Assembly: GCA_022813625.1 (NCBI GenBank)
Contig: JAKLMB010000002.1
Location: 248,001 to 312,000 of the forward strand
DNA: 64,000 nt
Source of the DNA: Aaosphaeria pasadenensis
Taxonomy: Eukaryota > Ascomycota > Dothideomycetes > Pleosporales
Direction: 5' to 3'
The translations under genes and the position numbers were made by a program. Below are positions 32,651 through 43,442 of the stretch, piece by piece (the first letter of the stretch is position 1; each line of letters opens with the position of its first letter). Below the pieces are notes generated by a model, which searched no databases, had not been told where the DNA came from, and saw nothing but the letters and a program-made list of their open reading frames with translations.

Positions 32651-33385
32651 TGTTGATGCTGGTGTTGAATCATAGTAAGAAGGTGAATCCGAAGTCAAAG
32701 CAGTGCGTGTGACGAATACCAACTTCACCTGCAGATTGTTTGTCTGCTGTTGATCCGCCCCACCACCCACTTCGTGATCCAACAGTGCCATCGGGAGCGC
32801 GAGACAACTGGCACAGAGGGTTGGAGGTTGGGCTGGTCGCATACTAATATCTAACACCTACAACGGTAGATTCGCGAGGGTTTAAGATTGTTAACTGGCT
32901 AGAGTGCACTCTTGAATAGTTCCTTTAGGTAGGGAGTACAGAAGAAGGTACATGGAGCTAGCAGGTGGCCTGCCCTACGTGCCAACCCTCTGTACAATGT
33001 TTCTCACAGGTGTTGAGCAGGCATGGCAATCATACAACAAGGTGTTCATTCCACTGCCAGCGCTTGAGGTGGTGGCACGACGCCCTTCGTGAATATTTGA
33101 AAGCGTTTAGGTGAAACCTCAAAAACACAACTATAGCCTGCTCGAGCACGACAATTTACTACACCGAACGTGATATCCTTGGATACTCGGCTCACAACCA
33201 ACAGTTGCCCATTTGCTTGATGAATTGCTTTGTTTCTACTTCGTGCTATCTCGAACGCTGTGATTGATACCTTTACAAACGCCAATGCCTACAGTACAGA
33301 GCTTGCCAGCACCAAAGATGAATAAGAACTGCCTTTTATTCCCGGCCGTGAAATCTTCCTCCCAAGTGTCTCATTTCCGACCCTC

Positions 33386-34194
33386 TTAAGTGAGCTTTTG
33401 TTTGATAAAGAACGCCCTCAAGTGCGTGAGCTGCCACGCGCATGTGACTCCCAAAACAACCAACTGGATAAGTGTCCATCGAACTGCGCGGGCATTGGTA
33501 GCCTCGGATTGATCTCGGAATTCAGCCTCGCGTTCCTGCGATCGAAAGTTAGTAGTCCGTCATTTCAAGCTCAAAGTCCTCCGCAATGGGTTCGGTAAAT
33601 ACGTACTCTCTGGAACACCTGCTCTCGCCTGATATCCTGCAGTCTGCTGTTCAAATCCATAACCTTCTGCACAATGTCGTCGATCTTAGTTTTGTCTGTG
33701 CTCTCAATCTTGCTAGTCTCTCCGATGACCATGTCGAGGTGGAACTTGACCGAGCCATGAAGGCCGTTGTTGAGCCAGCTGCCGCCGGCAGCGACATTTT
33801 GCGGGGTGAAGCAGAGACGGTGCTCGCCCGAATCGGCCGCAGTGAATGCAAATTTGCCTTTGCTGTCGCCACGCTGAGCAACGACCCGGTGGTTGTTATC
33901 GAATGTCTCCTCAACGGTGATGAATACGCCCGTGTCCGCTCGTGGTTGGTAGGTTTTCGTCGCATCGTCCCATACTGTTGCTTCAAAGTGGCCTGTACGG
34001 GACTGTTAGCGGTCCATATTCCATGCAATTGTATCCAGAAAGCTAATCTCTGGTGAGGTCTCCATACCAACAACGAGTGTATCCTTCGGAAGCTCCTCGA
34101 AGAAGCACTTGGAGGTAGCACCGTCAATGAAGAAGTGCAGCGCCTGGGATGGGACGGCCAGCGCAGCAGCCAGGAAAGGTAGAGGTCTCCACAT
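33386..34194 (-). CDS. p24/emp24 family cargo receptor (Erp-type)
   Basis: Type I membrane protein of COPI/COPII vesicles. Exons 34194-34068, 33992-33607 and 33535-33386 give 220 aa. Signal peptide MWRPLPFLAAALAVPSQA, then the GOLD domain starting ALHFFIDGATSKCFFEELP, with its disulfide cysteines in SKCFF and HRLCFTP. A coiled coil follows (VQKVMDLNSRLQDIRREQVF, then REREAEFRDQSEATNARAV across intron 2), then a transmembrane helix (WTLIQLVVLGVTCAWQL). The tail ends KQKLT, a KxKxx COPI retrieval signal. Both introns restore the family sequence exactly. The subfamily most resembles Erp1/5/6 or p24-alpha/gamma types, but I cannot settle which. Confidence 0.92.
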
Positions 34195-34949
34195 GCTGAG
34201 AAATTGAAGCACTCCGCCTGTAGGATTTGTTGGGTTGCGGAAGTGGCTTTGGTTATGCTTCAAGACGGGACATGTTGGAGTTCCTCAGTTCGAGAAACGT
34301 GTAGGTTCCTGAAAAGGCTAGCGCCACACGCACGTGCATTCCTCCCTTTCTGAACATCTCATATCTGATCGTGTGATAGCACCAAGTACAACAGCTGTAT
34401 ATATATTGGATGGATTTTTTGCAGTTTCACTGAAATAGAATTTCAATGAAGAACGAGGTATCGCCATATCTTGAATTCAACGTTGCCGATATTCGGTGTT
34501 CTGTATCAGATAACGGTACTATATCGACGATGAATTGACATAGCTCGAATCCGAATGAAAGCTCTTCTGTATACGGTACACAGTGATCATATTAGCTGAT
34601 CGAGTCATTATTAGTGTAGCTGTGTCGCAAAAGGAGCTTTCTCAAGATGGAGTTGATCTTATTGCCGACCCCGCATTCTGTAACGCTGATGCTTTGAATA
34701 GCCTAGGTAAATAGCGGCAATCCTTCAATAAGACATCCTCGAATGCCAGAAAGTCAGCCTGTCAATCCTTCATCCAATAATTATTGCATCTATAGGTAGA
34801 GCTCCAGAAAAGCCATCCAGGACCAAACATACCCTTTTGGAAATATTTGTGTTACTTTTGAATTTTATTTATCTTACCACTCCGTAACATTCAAACATTG
34901 AAATCCAATCCCAGACACTATCCCTACAGCTTTTGGTTCGAGATCCGAT
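34195..34949. promoter_or_regulatory. divergent promoter region, p24 gene and SDR gene
   Basis: 755 bp, AT-richer than the neighbours. No TATA box or known operator chosen, and no RNA gene recognised. Confidence 0.45.
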
Positions 34950-35940
34950 ATGTCTCTCTTTCAACCAGATGCCGCGGATTTGAACAATCTGAAATCAAAC
35001 CCAAAGACCATCGTCATAACCGGTGGATCCTCAGGCATTGGTCTCGCAACAGCAAACCTCCTTTCGTCCCTCAATTCATCTCACAACCTCGTTCTGATCG
35101 ATCTAAATGGCCCACCATCGTCGTTCAAACACGACTCCTCACGTGTCCTCGTACATAAATGCAATATCACATCCTGGAAAGACCAGCGTGCCGGCTTCGA
35201 AGCAGCATATAAGAGATTCGGACGCATCGATGCAGTCTTCGTCAACGCTGGCATTGCCGAGTATAAAGACCAGTTCTTCACAGACGATCTGGACGCAGAT
35301 GGAAAGCTGAAGGAACCGGACAGGAGAGTTCTCAACATTGACATGGACGCCGCGGCGGATACGACAAAACTTGCCATCCACTACCTGAGGAAGAACAAGG
35401 AGGGCGGTCAGATTGCATTGACGGCTAGTCTTGCAGGGTATCTTGCAAGCGCTGGAGCGCCCCTGTATTCTGCCGCTAAGCATGGTATGTAGTAATCCTA
35501 TGACATTGGATGGATTTTGCTAATCAATGTTAGGTGTCGTGGGCCTGATGCGTGCCCTGAAACAAGAGTGCGCAAAAGTCAAAATCGCCGTATCCGTGGT
35601 TGCGCCGGCGATCACAGTGACGCCTATTCTATCATCAGGAAACAGAGAGAATGGTCAAACTGCAGATGCGTATGCGAAAGATATGGCCCAAGTTGGCGTT
35701 CCGATCAATAAAGCAGAATCCATCGCTCTCGCAGTTTGTTGGCTCTTTGACCAGGGAATGGCGGCAAATGGAGCTGGCGTCTTCGTTCAGGCAGACAAAT
35801 TTGTGGATCTGGAGAGAGGGCTTGCAAAGTCGCGCGAGCAGTGGATGAGCAAGGAGATGCTGGAACTGTTCAGGGGCGGAAGGAAAGCACCCCTTTTCAT
35901 GAGACTGGATTCCGAATCCCCTTCCAAGCCCAAAATTTGA
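34950..35940 (+). CDS. short-chain dehydrogenase/reductase, probably NAD-dependent
   Basis: Classical SDR of 313 aa; exons 34950-35484 and 35534-35940. Rossmann glycine motif ITGGSSGIGLA (about residues 23-33). The second strand ends LVLIDLNG, and the Asp there usually selects NAD over NADP. NAGI marks strand 4, the catalytic Ser is in ALTASLAGY, and the catalytic pair is Tyr and Lys in LYSAAKHG, just before the intron. PAITVTPIL follows as the usual PG-type loop, without the glycine. The closest type I can name is the 15-hydroxyprostaglandin dehydrogenase-like fungal SDR group; the substrate is unknown. It lies 1.7 kb upstream of an MFS transporter on the same strand, which may or may not mean a shared pathway. 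Confidence 0.88.
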
Positions 35941-37618
35941 GTTGTGATCCTACATGTTGAACGGCCCATAGCTTTTAGAAATCAAAGCTTGCTTAGAAAA
36001 GTGCCACATTAGCAGAGTAACAGAACTCTTTGAATGCCGCACTGATGGTCGTGGCTATTTTGGTAAAGCTATAACAATGCGGACATGCGAAGTTAGCCAA
36101 CACCATTTGGGTCTTCATGATGATCCAGAAGTTCTGCCGATACTCAGATCTGTATGATTCATAGGTGATCTAGACTTTGTATGATAGGTCAATAGATCTC
36201 TGTCGAACTCGCTTAAAAATCAAAACAAGCGTACTCGGGCCGTTGATAGAGGATTGCTCGAAACACCTGAGTGTGCTAGTTCTTGCCGTATCACAAGCGA
36301 CAGAAGTACTTACTATTACCGCTTGTTTTGAGTTTGTGGCAAAGCTTACGGGATTATCCCCGACATTGGAGGTTATGATAGTCTCATGTGGCTAAACAGG
36401 AAGACGTCGAGTGAAGCTTGTCGAGTCGACAGTGATGCAAATTACTAGATAGTACGATCTGAGCCAGTATCGAGGGGATCATTATTGTACGAGTGGCCGT
36501 TACGGATCCATCATCCAAAGGAAGATGACACTCAAATAGACGGATGGCCAGATTGATTGGGGCAATGTATACCTAGCTCAGTGGATGCACCACTTCGCTT
36601 GCCGAGTTGGAATGAGAATAGTGCATGTACAAATGCATTTCAAGTACATTGTGCCGATCTTTTGGCATGCACTGCCAGACATTTCAAGTCCCCCGGGCAT
36701 TCGATACATTCGGAAGCCTCATGTGTCCATTGTCTGACATCTACTGCTCAAATATCAACAATCTGTACTGCAGAAGCATGGACAATTCTCCTGTTACGAG
36801 AATGTATGGTAACCCTACTATTAATTTGGTGTTAAAGAACAACATCCCGTTTGTTCCTCCATGATACGGACCATTCACTTTCCGATACATCCGGTGGGAG
36901 CGAATTCAAGAACACGTTACAAGCAAACGCGTGACAACTGGGTACGTAAGTTACGATTCACCCACAGATTATGCAAGCCTCTTATGAGACTATACGGTTA
37001 GTCGCATTGGATCCCGAAGCACGAATTGACATGAAGCCTATACTCTGCGGGTTCAGACCATTCTGTATTCCATTGTGTACAGCACTCCATCGTTTAAGTA
37101 CACCTTAAATTCGGGGTTATTCGATGTCGAATAATGTGTATATCTTCAGTCTGTACTATACTAGTCATCCAATGAGTCAATGGTCTGCCGTACATGTCGT
37201 TGTGTTTTGTTCGAGTTAACGATAAGTCTTAGCTGAGTCAATGTCCAACTGACATTAGCTTGTCGACTCGACCAACTTGTACCTTCACAGACCACTCGCC
37301 TCACTATGAATCCAGAATCCTTGGTAGCGGAGAGGTACCCCGGATTCTGTGATTCATATTATTGGACAGCCCTTCTAGTTCACTGAATCGGTACTGATTT
37401 TCCTGGGGTCGACACTAATTTCCCCACGGTCATGACATGGAAAAAGATGCTTCACGGTTTCCATACCACGCTAAATTTAGTGTATGGATTGGATCTACTC
37501 AATGAAAGTCAGAGGATAAAATCATGATATGTCCCTGTACGTTTTGTTGTTCCATAGCGATCAACTTTGAATTTCTCTCTATTCTTGTCTTTTTACACAG
37601 ATTCGAGCGACACACATA
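35941..37618. other. 1.7-kb intergenic region upstream of MFS transporter
   Basis: No gene recognised on either strand. Two copies of TGAGTCAATG lie at 37173-37182 and 37234-37243. The region is AT-rich compared with the neighbouring genes. Confidence 0.45.
37173..37243 (+). promoter_or_regulatory. paired TGAGTCAATG elements upstream of MFS gene
   Basis: Two identical decamers, starts 61 bp apart, about 376-446 bp before the MFS start. TGAGTCA is the bZIP (Gcn4/AP-1-type) core. A regulatory role is inferred only from the duplication and the core match. Confidence 0.35.
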
Positions 37619-39352
37619 ATGACTGTCGATCGTTCCGCCCATAAGCGGCAACGCATCAATGCCTTCAATGTCTTCATCCTGATATTCGTCGGCTTGGGTT
37701 CCATGACCTACGGGTACACTGCCTCTATCATTGGTACTACCCTCGGACAACCTTCTTTCATCACCTACTTTGCCTTGGACACTCGACCGAATGGCACAGA
37801 TCTCATTGCAACCACAAATGGGCTCTTCCAGGCAGGAGGTGTCATTGGAACACTTCTATTACCAGTTGTTGCAGACAAGTATGGCCGGAAATGGGGAATC
37901 GCTGTTGTAGGTGCAGATTCTTGACTTTCAACAAGAATGATTTTCAACAAGAAAGCGGTCTGCTGACACTGTCTACCACAGAGCGCGATACTCGCCATCA
38001 TCTCCGGCGCGCTTCTCACAGGTAGTACCCATATCGGCGTTTTCATTGCCTTCCGTTTCATTGCTGGAGCCAGCGCCTTCATGGTCCTCGCTGCTGTGCC
38101 TGTAAGAAGAACTCCTCAATCTACCAGATGATATGCTAAACAACACAGATCTGGATGAACGAAGTGGTTCCTGTGAAGATGCGTGCAGGTCTCGTCGATA
38201 TCCACGCGGTGTTACTCGTGCTTGGTTACTTCATCCAGGGATGGGTTGGCTATGGCTTCTTTTTCTGGACCAACGGTAAGTGACAGTAAACTAGATCCTT
38301 TCTACATGATCTGACTTTGTTTAGGTGGTGAAAACTCATGGAGGCCACCTCTATCGTTGCAATGCGTCTGGCCAATCCTTCTCTTGGCTGGTTTGTACTG
38401 GATCCCCGAATCCCCTCGCTGGCTCATCGCGCAAGACCGACTTGACGAAGCCCGTGTGATCCTCGATCGACTCCATAGCGATCCCAGTGATCCAGAAAAC
38501 GAATATGCTCGAGCAGAGTTCTACCAGATCCAGAAGCAAATCACTCTAGACAAGACACTTGAGAACTCGTGGGTTGCCATGTTCCGCAAACCTTCATACC
38601 GCAAGCGTGCATTTCTCGCCATTGGAACCACCTTTTTTATTCAGTGTTCTGGTGTTTTAGTTATCAACAACTACGGTCCAACGCTGTATAAAAACCTTGG
38701 TTTCACCCCTGAGAAACAGCTGCTTTATCCAGCTGCTTGGTTGACACTGGCTCTGGGTACGAATCTGATGTCGATACCGCTAGTAGACAAGTTCCCACGA
38801 AACAAGTGGCTTGCTATAGGTATCTTGGGTTGCATGGTATGCTTGATCGTCGAAGCGGCGCTCGTTGCTGAGTTCGTACCTTCAAACAATACCGCAGCGC
38901 TCCAGGCTGCTGTAGCCATGTTCTTCCTCTTCCAGTTGCCGTACGGAGTCTGCCTCGATGGACCTCAGTTTGCCTACCTTGGAGAGCTCTTCCCTACCCA
39001 CTTGCGAGCAAAGGGCGTCTCTCTTGGTGTAGCGATGATCTCCTTCACAAACATTATTTGGCTTCAGGCTGCCCCCACTGCTTTCCAGAACATCGGATGG
39101 AAATTTTATCTGGTCTTCATCATCCCAGGTACTATCGGAGGTCTCGTTATATGGAACTTTTTCCCAGACACCAACGGCATGCCACTTGAGGAGATCGCTG
39201 CTCTGTTCGGCGATGAACACGAAGTCGCTGTATATCAAACTGAAATCAATGTCACCCATGGCGGAGTGACTGATCTTCACACTGAGGCAAAGGAGAAGCA
39301 GGAAGTTAGGATGGAAGATATCGGGACAAGTGACGCAACAAATCGTGTATAG
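37619..39352 (+). CDS. MFS transporter, sugar-porter family
   Basis: Twelve-helix plasma-membrane transporter, 520 aa; exons 37619-37906, 37982-38101, 38149-38275 and 38325-39352. Sugar-porter signatures: ADKYGRKWG between helices 2 and 3, RFIAG in helix 4, PESPRWLIAQDRLDEAR at the start of the central loop, IQCSGVLVINNYGP in helix 7 (the usual QQxSG is changed to QCSG), LGELFPTHLRAKG after helix 10, and FFPDTNGMPLEEI at the end. The N-terminal GYTASIIGTTLGQPSF resembles the lactose/hexose permease-like fungal groups. The substrate cannot be read from sequence. The intron 1 donor is placed at GCTGTT/GTAGGT because only this keeps frame with AGCGCGATA. Confidence 0.92.
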
Positions 39353-40730
39353 GCAAATGCTCAATTGGAAACACGGTGCTGCGTACCGTGAGTCTTGAGA
39401 AGATGATGGGTTTAGACGTGTGGCAGCTTGTGGATTTAATTCTGACATGCGGTGGAGACCATCCTGTGGGTCTCAACACTAGAAGTCTTGCTTTCAACCG
39501 CACTAGTACCCTAGATATAGATATATAATATGATGTTTTGTTTGCGTACCATTTTTGTCTGTAAGGTCATGCTCACTGCTGATGCCTTATGAGATGGAAG
39601 TCAAATCGTTAGCAGGGTTATCTATACGAATTGAGTACAGAATATCATAACGCTGAGCATTAATGACAGACCGAGGCGCTCAATCAATCTAGGATTGGAG
39701 AGCGTGGTTCTTCCTGGAATAGTGTTGATTGATGAACCCCCTATGTCGAGAATGTCATGGATGGATGACGTTCTGCATTGTGACGGTAATAACAAATTGT
39801 TTGGTGTTGAGATCTTCGGTCATGCAGGATTCCCAAAAAGTATCCAATGACAACCAATAATCGAGCCCAGTTCTGTAAACACGGTCCTCAAGGGGTAATT
39901 GGTGATGGGCAAAATTCATGGCTGTTTCAAAGAGGACGCCGAATCATCCAGAGACTTGGCTGTCGTAACTCGATTCGGGATGGTGGCTTCCCCCTGGTCG
40001 CACATGTCACTTCAATCTGGAGAAGGTCACCAGAGACATGCAAGCCATGCATGCACTTCGAGAACCATTGCCGATGCACATTTATTGAGGACAACAATGC
40101 TTCTTCTTCTGCATTCCGTCCCTCGTCGTAGGTAATGGGGACGGACAATTCATCTTCTGATCCAAACAATCCAATCCAGACAGAGACGCGGCCTCAACTG
40201 TTGTGTTGCTTCTTCTTCAAGCTTACCAAGGCCGGACTCCCGAACGAAACAGCCCGCACCCGCCTGGTTGACATTGGCAGCCAACCAACCAAACCCCTGC
40301 AGGCGATCCTCGATTGACCTTATCTCCTTCTGCTTCTGTTCCGAGTCTCCACTTCGTTTCGAGGGATACGGATACTCGCAGCTGGACGACCTACATAATC
40401 TGGGGGGGATGCCGTCTGGCCGTTGAGATTGACCGTGTACTCTGCTTTCGCGGGACCCCTCCTCATTCCCACGAACAAGAGAGGCAGACTCCTCTTCCAC
40501 CAGCCAGCTTTCCCCACCGAAGTGAACGTTTCGTTGCCGTTGTTGACCTTTACGCAAGCTATTCTCGCTTCTCTGTTGATCGTAATACTGGACTACGTCA
40601 GACCACAACGCGTGAAAACATTGGTTTTAGGGGGGAACGAACGAATAATAGCCTCGACAAAGTCGGACAAAGTCGACACCAAGCCTAACAATACAGTCCT
40701 TTCATGCATTAAACCGTCCGTCCTAATATA
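39353..40730. other. 1.4-kb intergenic region, no gene recognised
   Basis: 3' region of the MFS gene and 5' region of the protease gene. Open frames at 39847-40688 on both strands lack domains and overlap each other, so were left out. Confidence 0.45.
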
Positions 40731-42313
40731 ATGTATACGAAAATCTCGTCATGGACCGCAGCATGCCTGTCGTTATCCTTGCTGCCAACGGCGACCGCAT
40801 TCTATCCGTACCACTTCCCCTCCGGAAGCGACAATAACGCCGGTGCATCCCGTCGAGCCTCGATTCCCCATGCCGCACGAGGGCCGTTGTCCCTGCCCAT
40901 ACGCCGGGTGCAATTGCCGCGAGATAACATTTACAACATCGTCAACTCGAAGGACCCGTCTCAGGCGAACAGCGTAGCAATCGATCAGGATGGCAATGAT
41001 CTTTCGTACATGGTGGCTGTGACTATTGGAGATAGCAAGGAGGAATATCATCTGTTGCTTGACTCGGCTGCCAGTAACACCTGGGTGATGGGACAAGAGT
41101 GCAGTAGCGAGGCATGCAAAACCCATAACCTTTTTGGTGTTGGGGACTCGAGCACTCTGAAGGTACGCGTGGTTCATAATCTGCATACTTGGGCATGATG
41201 CTGATCATATGACAGACTGACACGAAGACGTTCGACATCACATACGGTACTGGGTCAGTAAAAGGCAACCTTGCCACGGACGTCATGCATATTGGGTCAC
41301 TTGCTGGCGCCGAGTTGAACTTTGGTCTCGCAACGAATGTTTCTGACGAGTTTCGTGCATACCCCATGGACGGTATCCTGGGCATCGGCCGTGGCGACAA
41401 CACCCAAATTTCTCCCAAAGTTGTCGAGGTTTTGAGTGCTTCCAATCTGATTGACTCGAAGCTGTACGGCATCCACATGTCTCGCGCCAAGGATGGGCTC
41501 AATGACGGAGAACTGAACTTTGGCGAGCCAAACAAGGAGAGGTATGACGGCGATCTGAACTGGCTGAAGACTGTGCCCAACAATGTCGGATTCTGGGAGG
41601 TCAACTTGGATGATGCAGGCGTTGGCGAGAAGGCACTCGATTTCAAGGGCATAACCGCAATCATGGATACCGGGACGTCCTTCATCCTCATGCCCAAGGA
41701 CCACGCAGTGACGCTCCACAATTCCGTTCAGGGAACCAGGAACTCAGGCGAGACCTTCACCGTTCCGTGTGACACCAAGGAGAACCTATTCATGGCCTTT
41801 GGCGGCAAGCGGTACACCATATCCACGGCAGATTGGGTAGGGCCCAAGCAGTCTGATGGTTCATGCCGAAGCAACGTGATTGGAAGACAAACATTCGGCG
41901 ACAAGCAGTGGCTAGTCGGTGATACGTTCCTCAAGAACGTGTACTCGGTCTTCGACTTCGACAACAGCCAAGTTGGACTGGGCGTCAAAGGTGGTGCAAG
42001 TAGCCAGGATCCCAAGCCAAGCGCATCTGTTGGGACTGGATCGAGCGGGAATACATCTCCCACCGCGACAGGTGAGTCGAGCTCGCCGAATGCCTCATCC
42101 ACGGGATCGGCATCTCCCCCGACAGGAACAATTTCTAATGCATCGCCGACAGGTGCTGCCGCCAGTTCGGTCACGAACCCATCGCTACAAGCCGAGGCTA
42201 CGGCTGGCGCATCGCAGAGCTCCGAGAAGCCGGGTGCCGCTGTGCGAGCCTCCGGCTCTACTTCGTCCGTTGCACTCGCGATTGCATTGGGCTTGGTCTG
42301 TCTGTTCATGTAG
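40731..42313 (+). CDS. GPI-type aspartic protease with DSA first motif
   Basis: Pepsin-family (A1) secreted protein, 509 aa; exons 40731-41162 and 41216-42313. Signal peptide about 1-23, then a basic propeptide (PIRRVQLPRD). Two lobes: the first active-site motif reads LLLDSAASNTWVMG and the second IMDTGTSFI. The flap tyrosine is in ITYGTGSVKG. A disulfide pair is likely in ECSSEAC, and the C-terminal lobe has C residues in VPCDT and GSCRS. The final 90 residues are Ser/Thr/Pro/Ala-rich and end in a hydrophobic VALAIALGLVCLFM, as in a GPI-anchored yapsin- or CtsD-like protease. The first motif has Ala where DTG/DSG has Gly, so activity needs testing. It could still be active: the Asp is kept. 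Confidence 0.88.
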
Positions 42314-43333
42314 TCGAGCAGCCAGACATTTGTACTATATTCTCTACACACGGTGCTGTGCACGTGAAATCGGCACAGCATCGACAAAATTTGGCGTTTT
42401 GGGATTTGGATTTACATGACGAGGCGTTCTTCGTTTTCTCGCTGCATATGGCATCAGCATCATTTTTCCAGCACAAGCATGAGCATATGGGGCGTTCTTT
42501 GGTTCTTTATTTGTTCTGGTATATATATGCGAGCGGGTTTGGATGTCTGGATTTCACTGGCATAGTGGTGAAGTCCTACTACAGCAGAGCGGTGGAGCAA
42601 ACTATTTATCAATTTAGTATCGGTATCATGAATGCGGACGAAATCTTTGCTTGTCTCTGACGACGTGACTTTACTGTGCATGGGCTGAAGGAAGTACATG
42701 TATTCTTCGCAAACGAAGCCTGACACAAGACTTGACGTGTACCAATACTGCTTCCTCAATCGATAACTACTCGTACATGCAACTGGAGTAACACCATTCA
42801 CATTCCAATTCTGCAATGCACTCCACTCACGCCCACGTCAACTAATAAGAACATTAACCAATAAATGACTCGTCTGGAGAGGCAATATATGAACGATAAA
42901 GTGTATGTATGAGGGTAGGCACGACAGGAAAGTTAATTAACTTGATATGATGACCGGCGGTCGGCATCGGACCGGCGGTTGTGCTACGAATATATGCATG
43001 TACGGTCCGATCCGTACGGATTACCTACCCCCAGCATGTGGATGGAATGCGACAACGTGATTGCACTGGATAGATAGCAAGTAGATAGACTTGATATTGA
43101 TAGTATCACTCCGATATTCGGATCTCATTATCTTTGAGGTTCAAAAAAAGAAAATGGAGTTGTTTCGTGGAGCGTTCAATCATTGTAATAAATTGTTGGT
43201 GTTCCTGTCCGTCCTTGGCGCGACATATTCCGCTCGCAACGCCACCACCGCTGTCCCTAACCACTCCACAACCCCTGAACGCATTCACAAAAAAAGAATC
43301 CAAATACAAAAAGTGCAAACAAAAATAAAAAAG
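42314..43333. other. 1-kb intergenic region before tRNA
   Basis: 3' region of the protease gene. No coding sequence recognised. Confidence 0.4.
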
Positions 43334-43442
43334 GGGCCTGACCGGGATTCGAACCCGGGGCCTGTCACATTGAAAGATTCCAACTTGAATCCAGGCGTTT
43401 GAAGTACCCGAAGCGACAATCATACCACTAGACCATCAGGCC
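43334..43442 (-). tRNA. tRNA-Pro (CGG), with 37-nt intron
   Basis: Minus-strand tRNA. The 7-bp acceptor stem is GGCCTGA with TCAGGCC and a C discriminator. The A box region reads TGGTCTAGTGGTATGATT, and the T arm is CCGGG-TTCGAAT-CCCGG. The anticodon stem GTCGC pairs with GTGAC (one G-U) around loop TTCGGG-T, so the anticodon is CGG. The intron, 43406-43370, sits after position 37 as in other eukaryotic tRNAs. The mature length is 72 nt. An oligo-A run just beyond 43331 on the plus strand is an oligo-T terminator on the gene's strand. Confidence 0.93.

Larger units (their letters stand above)
31075..33385. other. 2.3-kb region without protein gene
   Basis: Between the divergently placed Nup133 start and the p24 stop. 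No convincing coding frame. A TATA box and two intron-like elements at 32187-32466 suggest a non-coding plus-strand transcript (separate entries). Confidence 0.5.

Noticed and set aside
35941..37618. AT-rich gap as a RIP-mutated transposon
   Set aside because: No transposase or reverse-transcriptase remnants and no obvious terminal repeats; the dinucleotide bias was not computed.
34950..39352. SDR plus MFS transporter as part of a secondary-metabolite cluster
   Set aside because: No polyketide synthase, NRPS, terpene synthase, P450 or cluster regulator within the window.
42460..42816. 118-codon minus-strand open frame after the protease gene
   Set aside because: No recognisable domain or signal; overlaps a similar-sized frame on the other strand.
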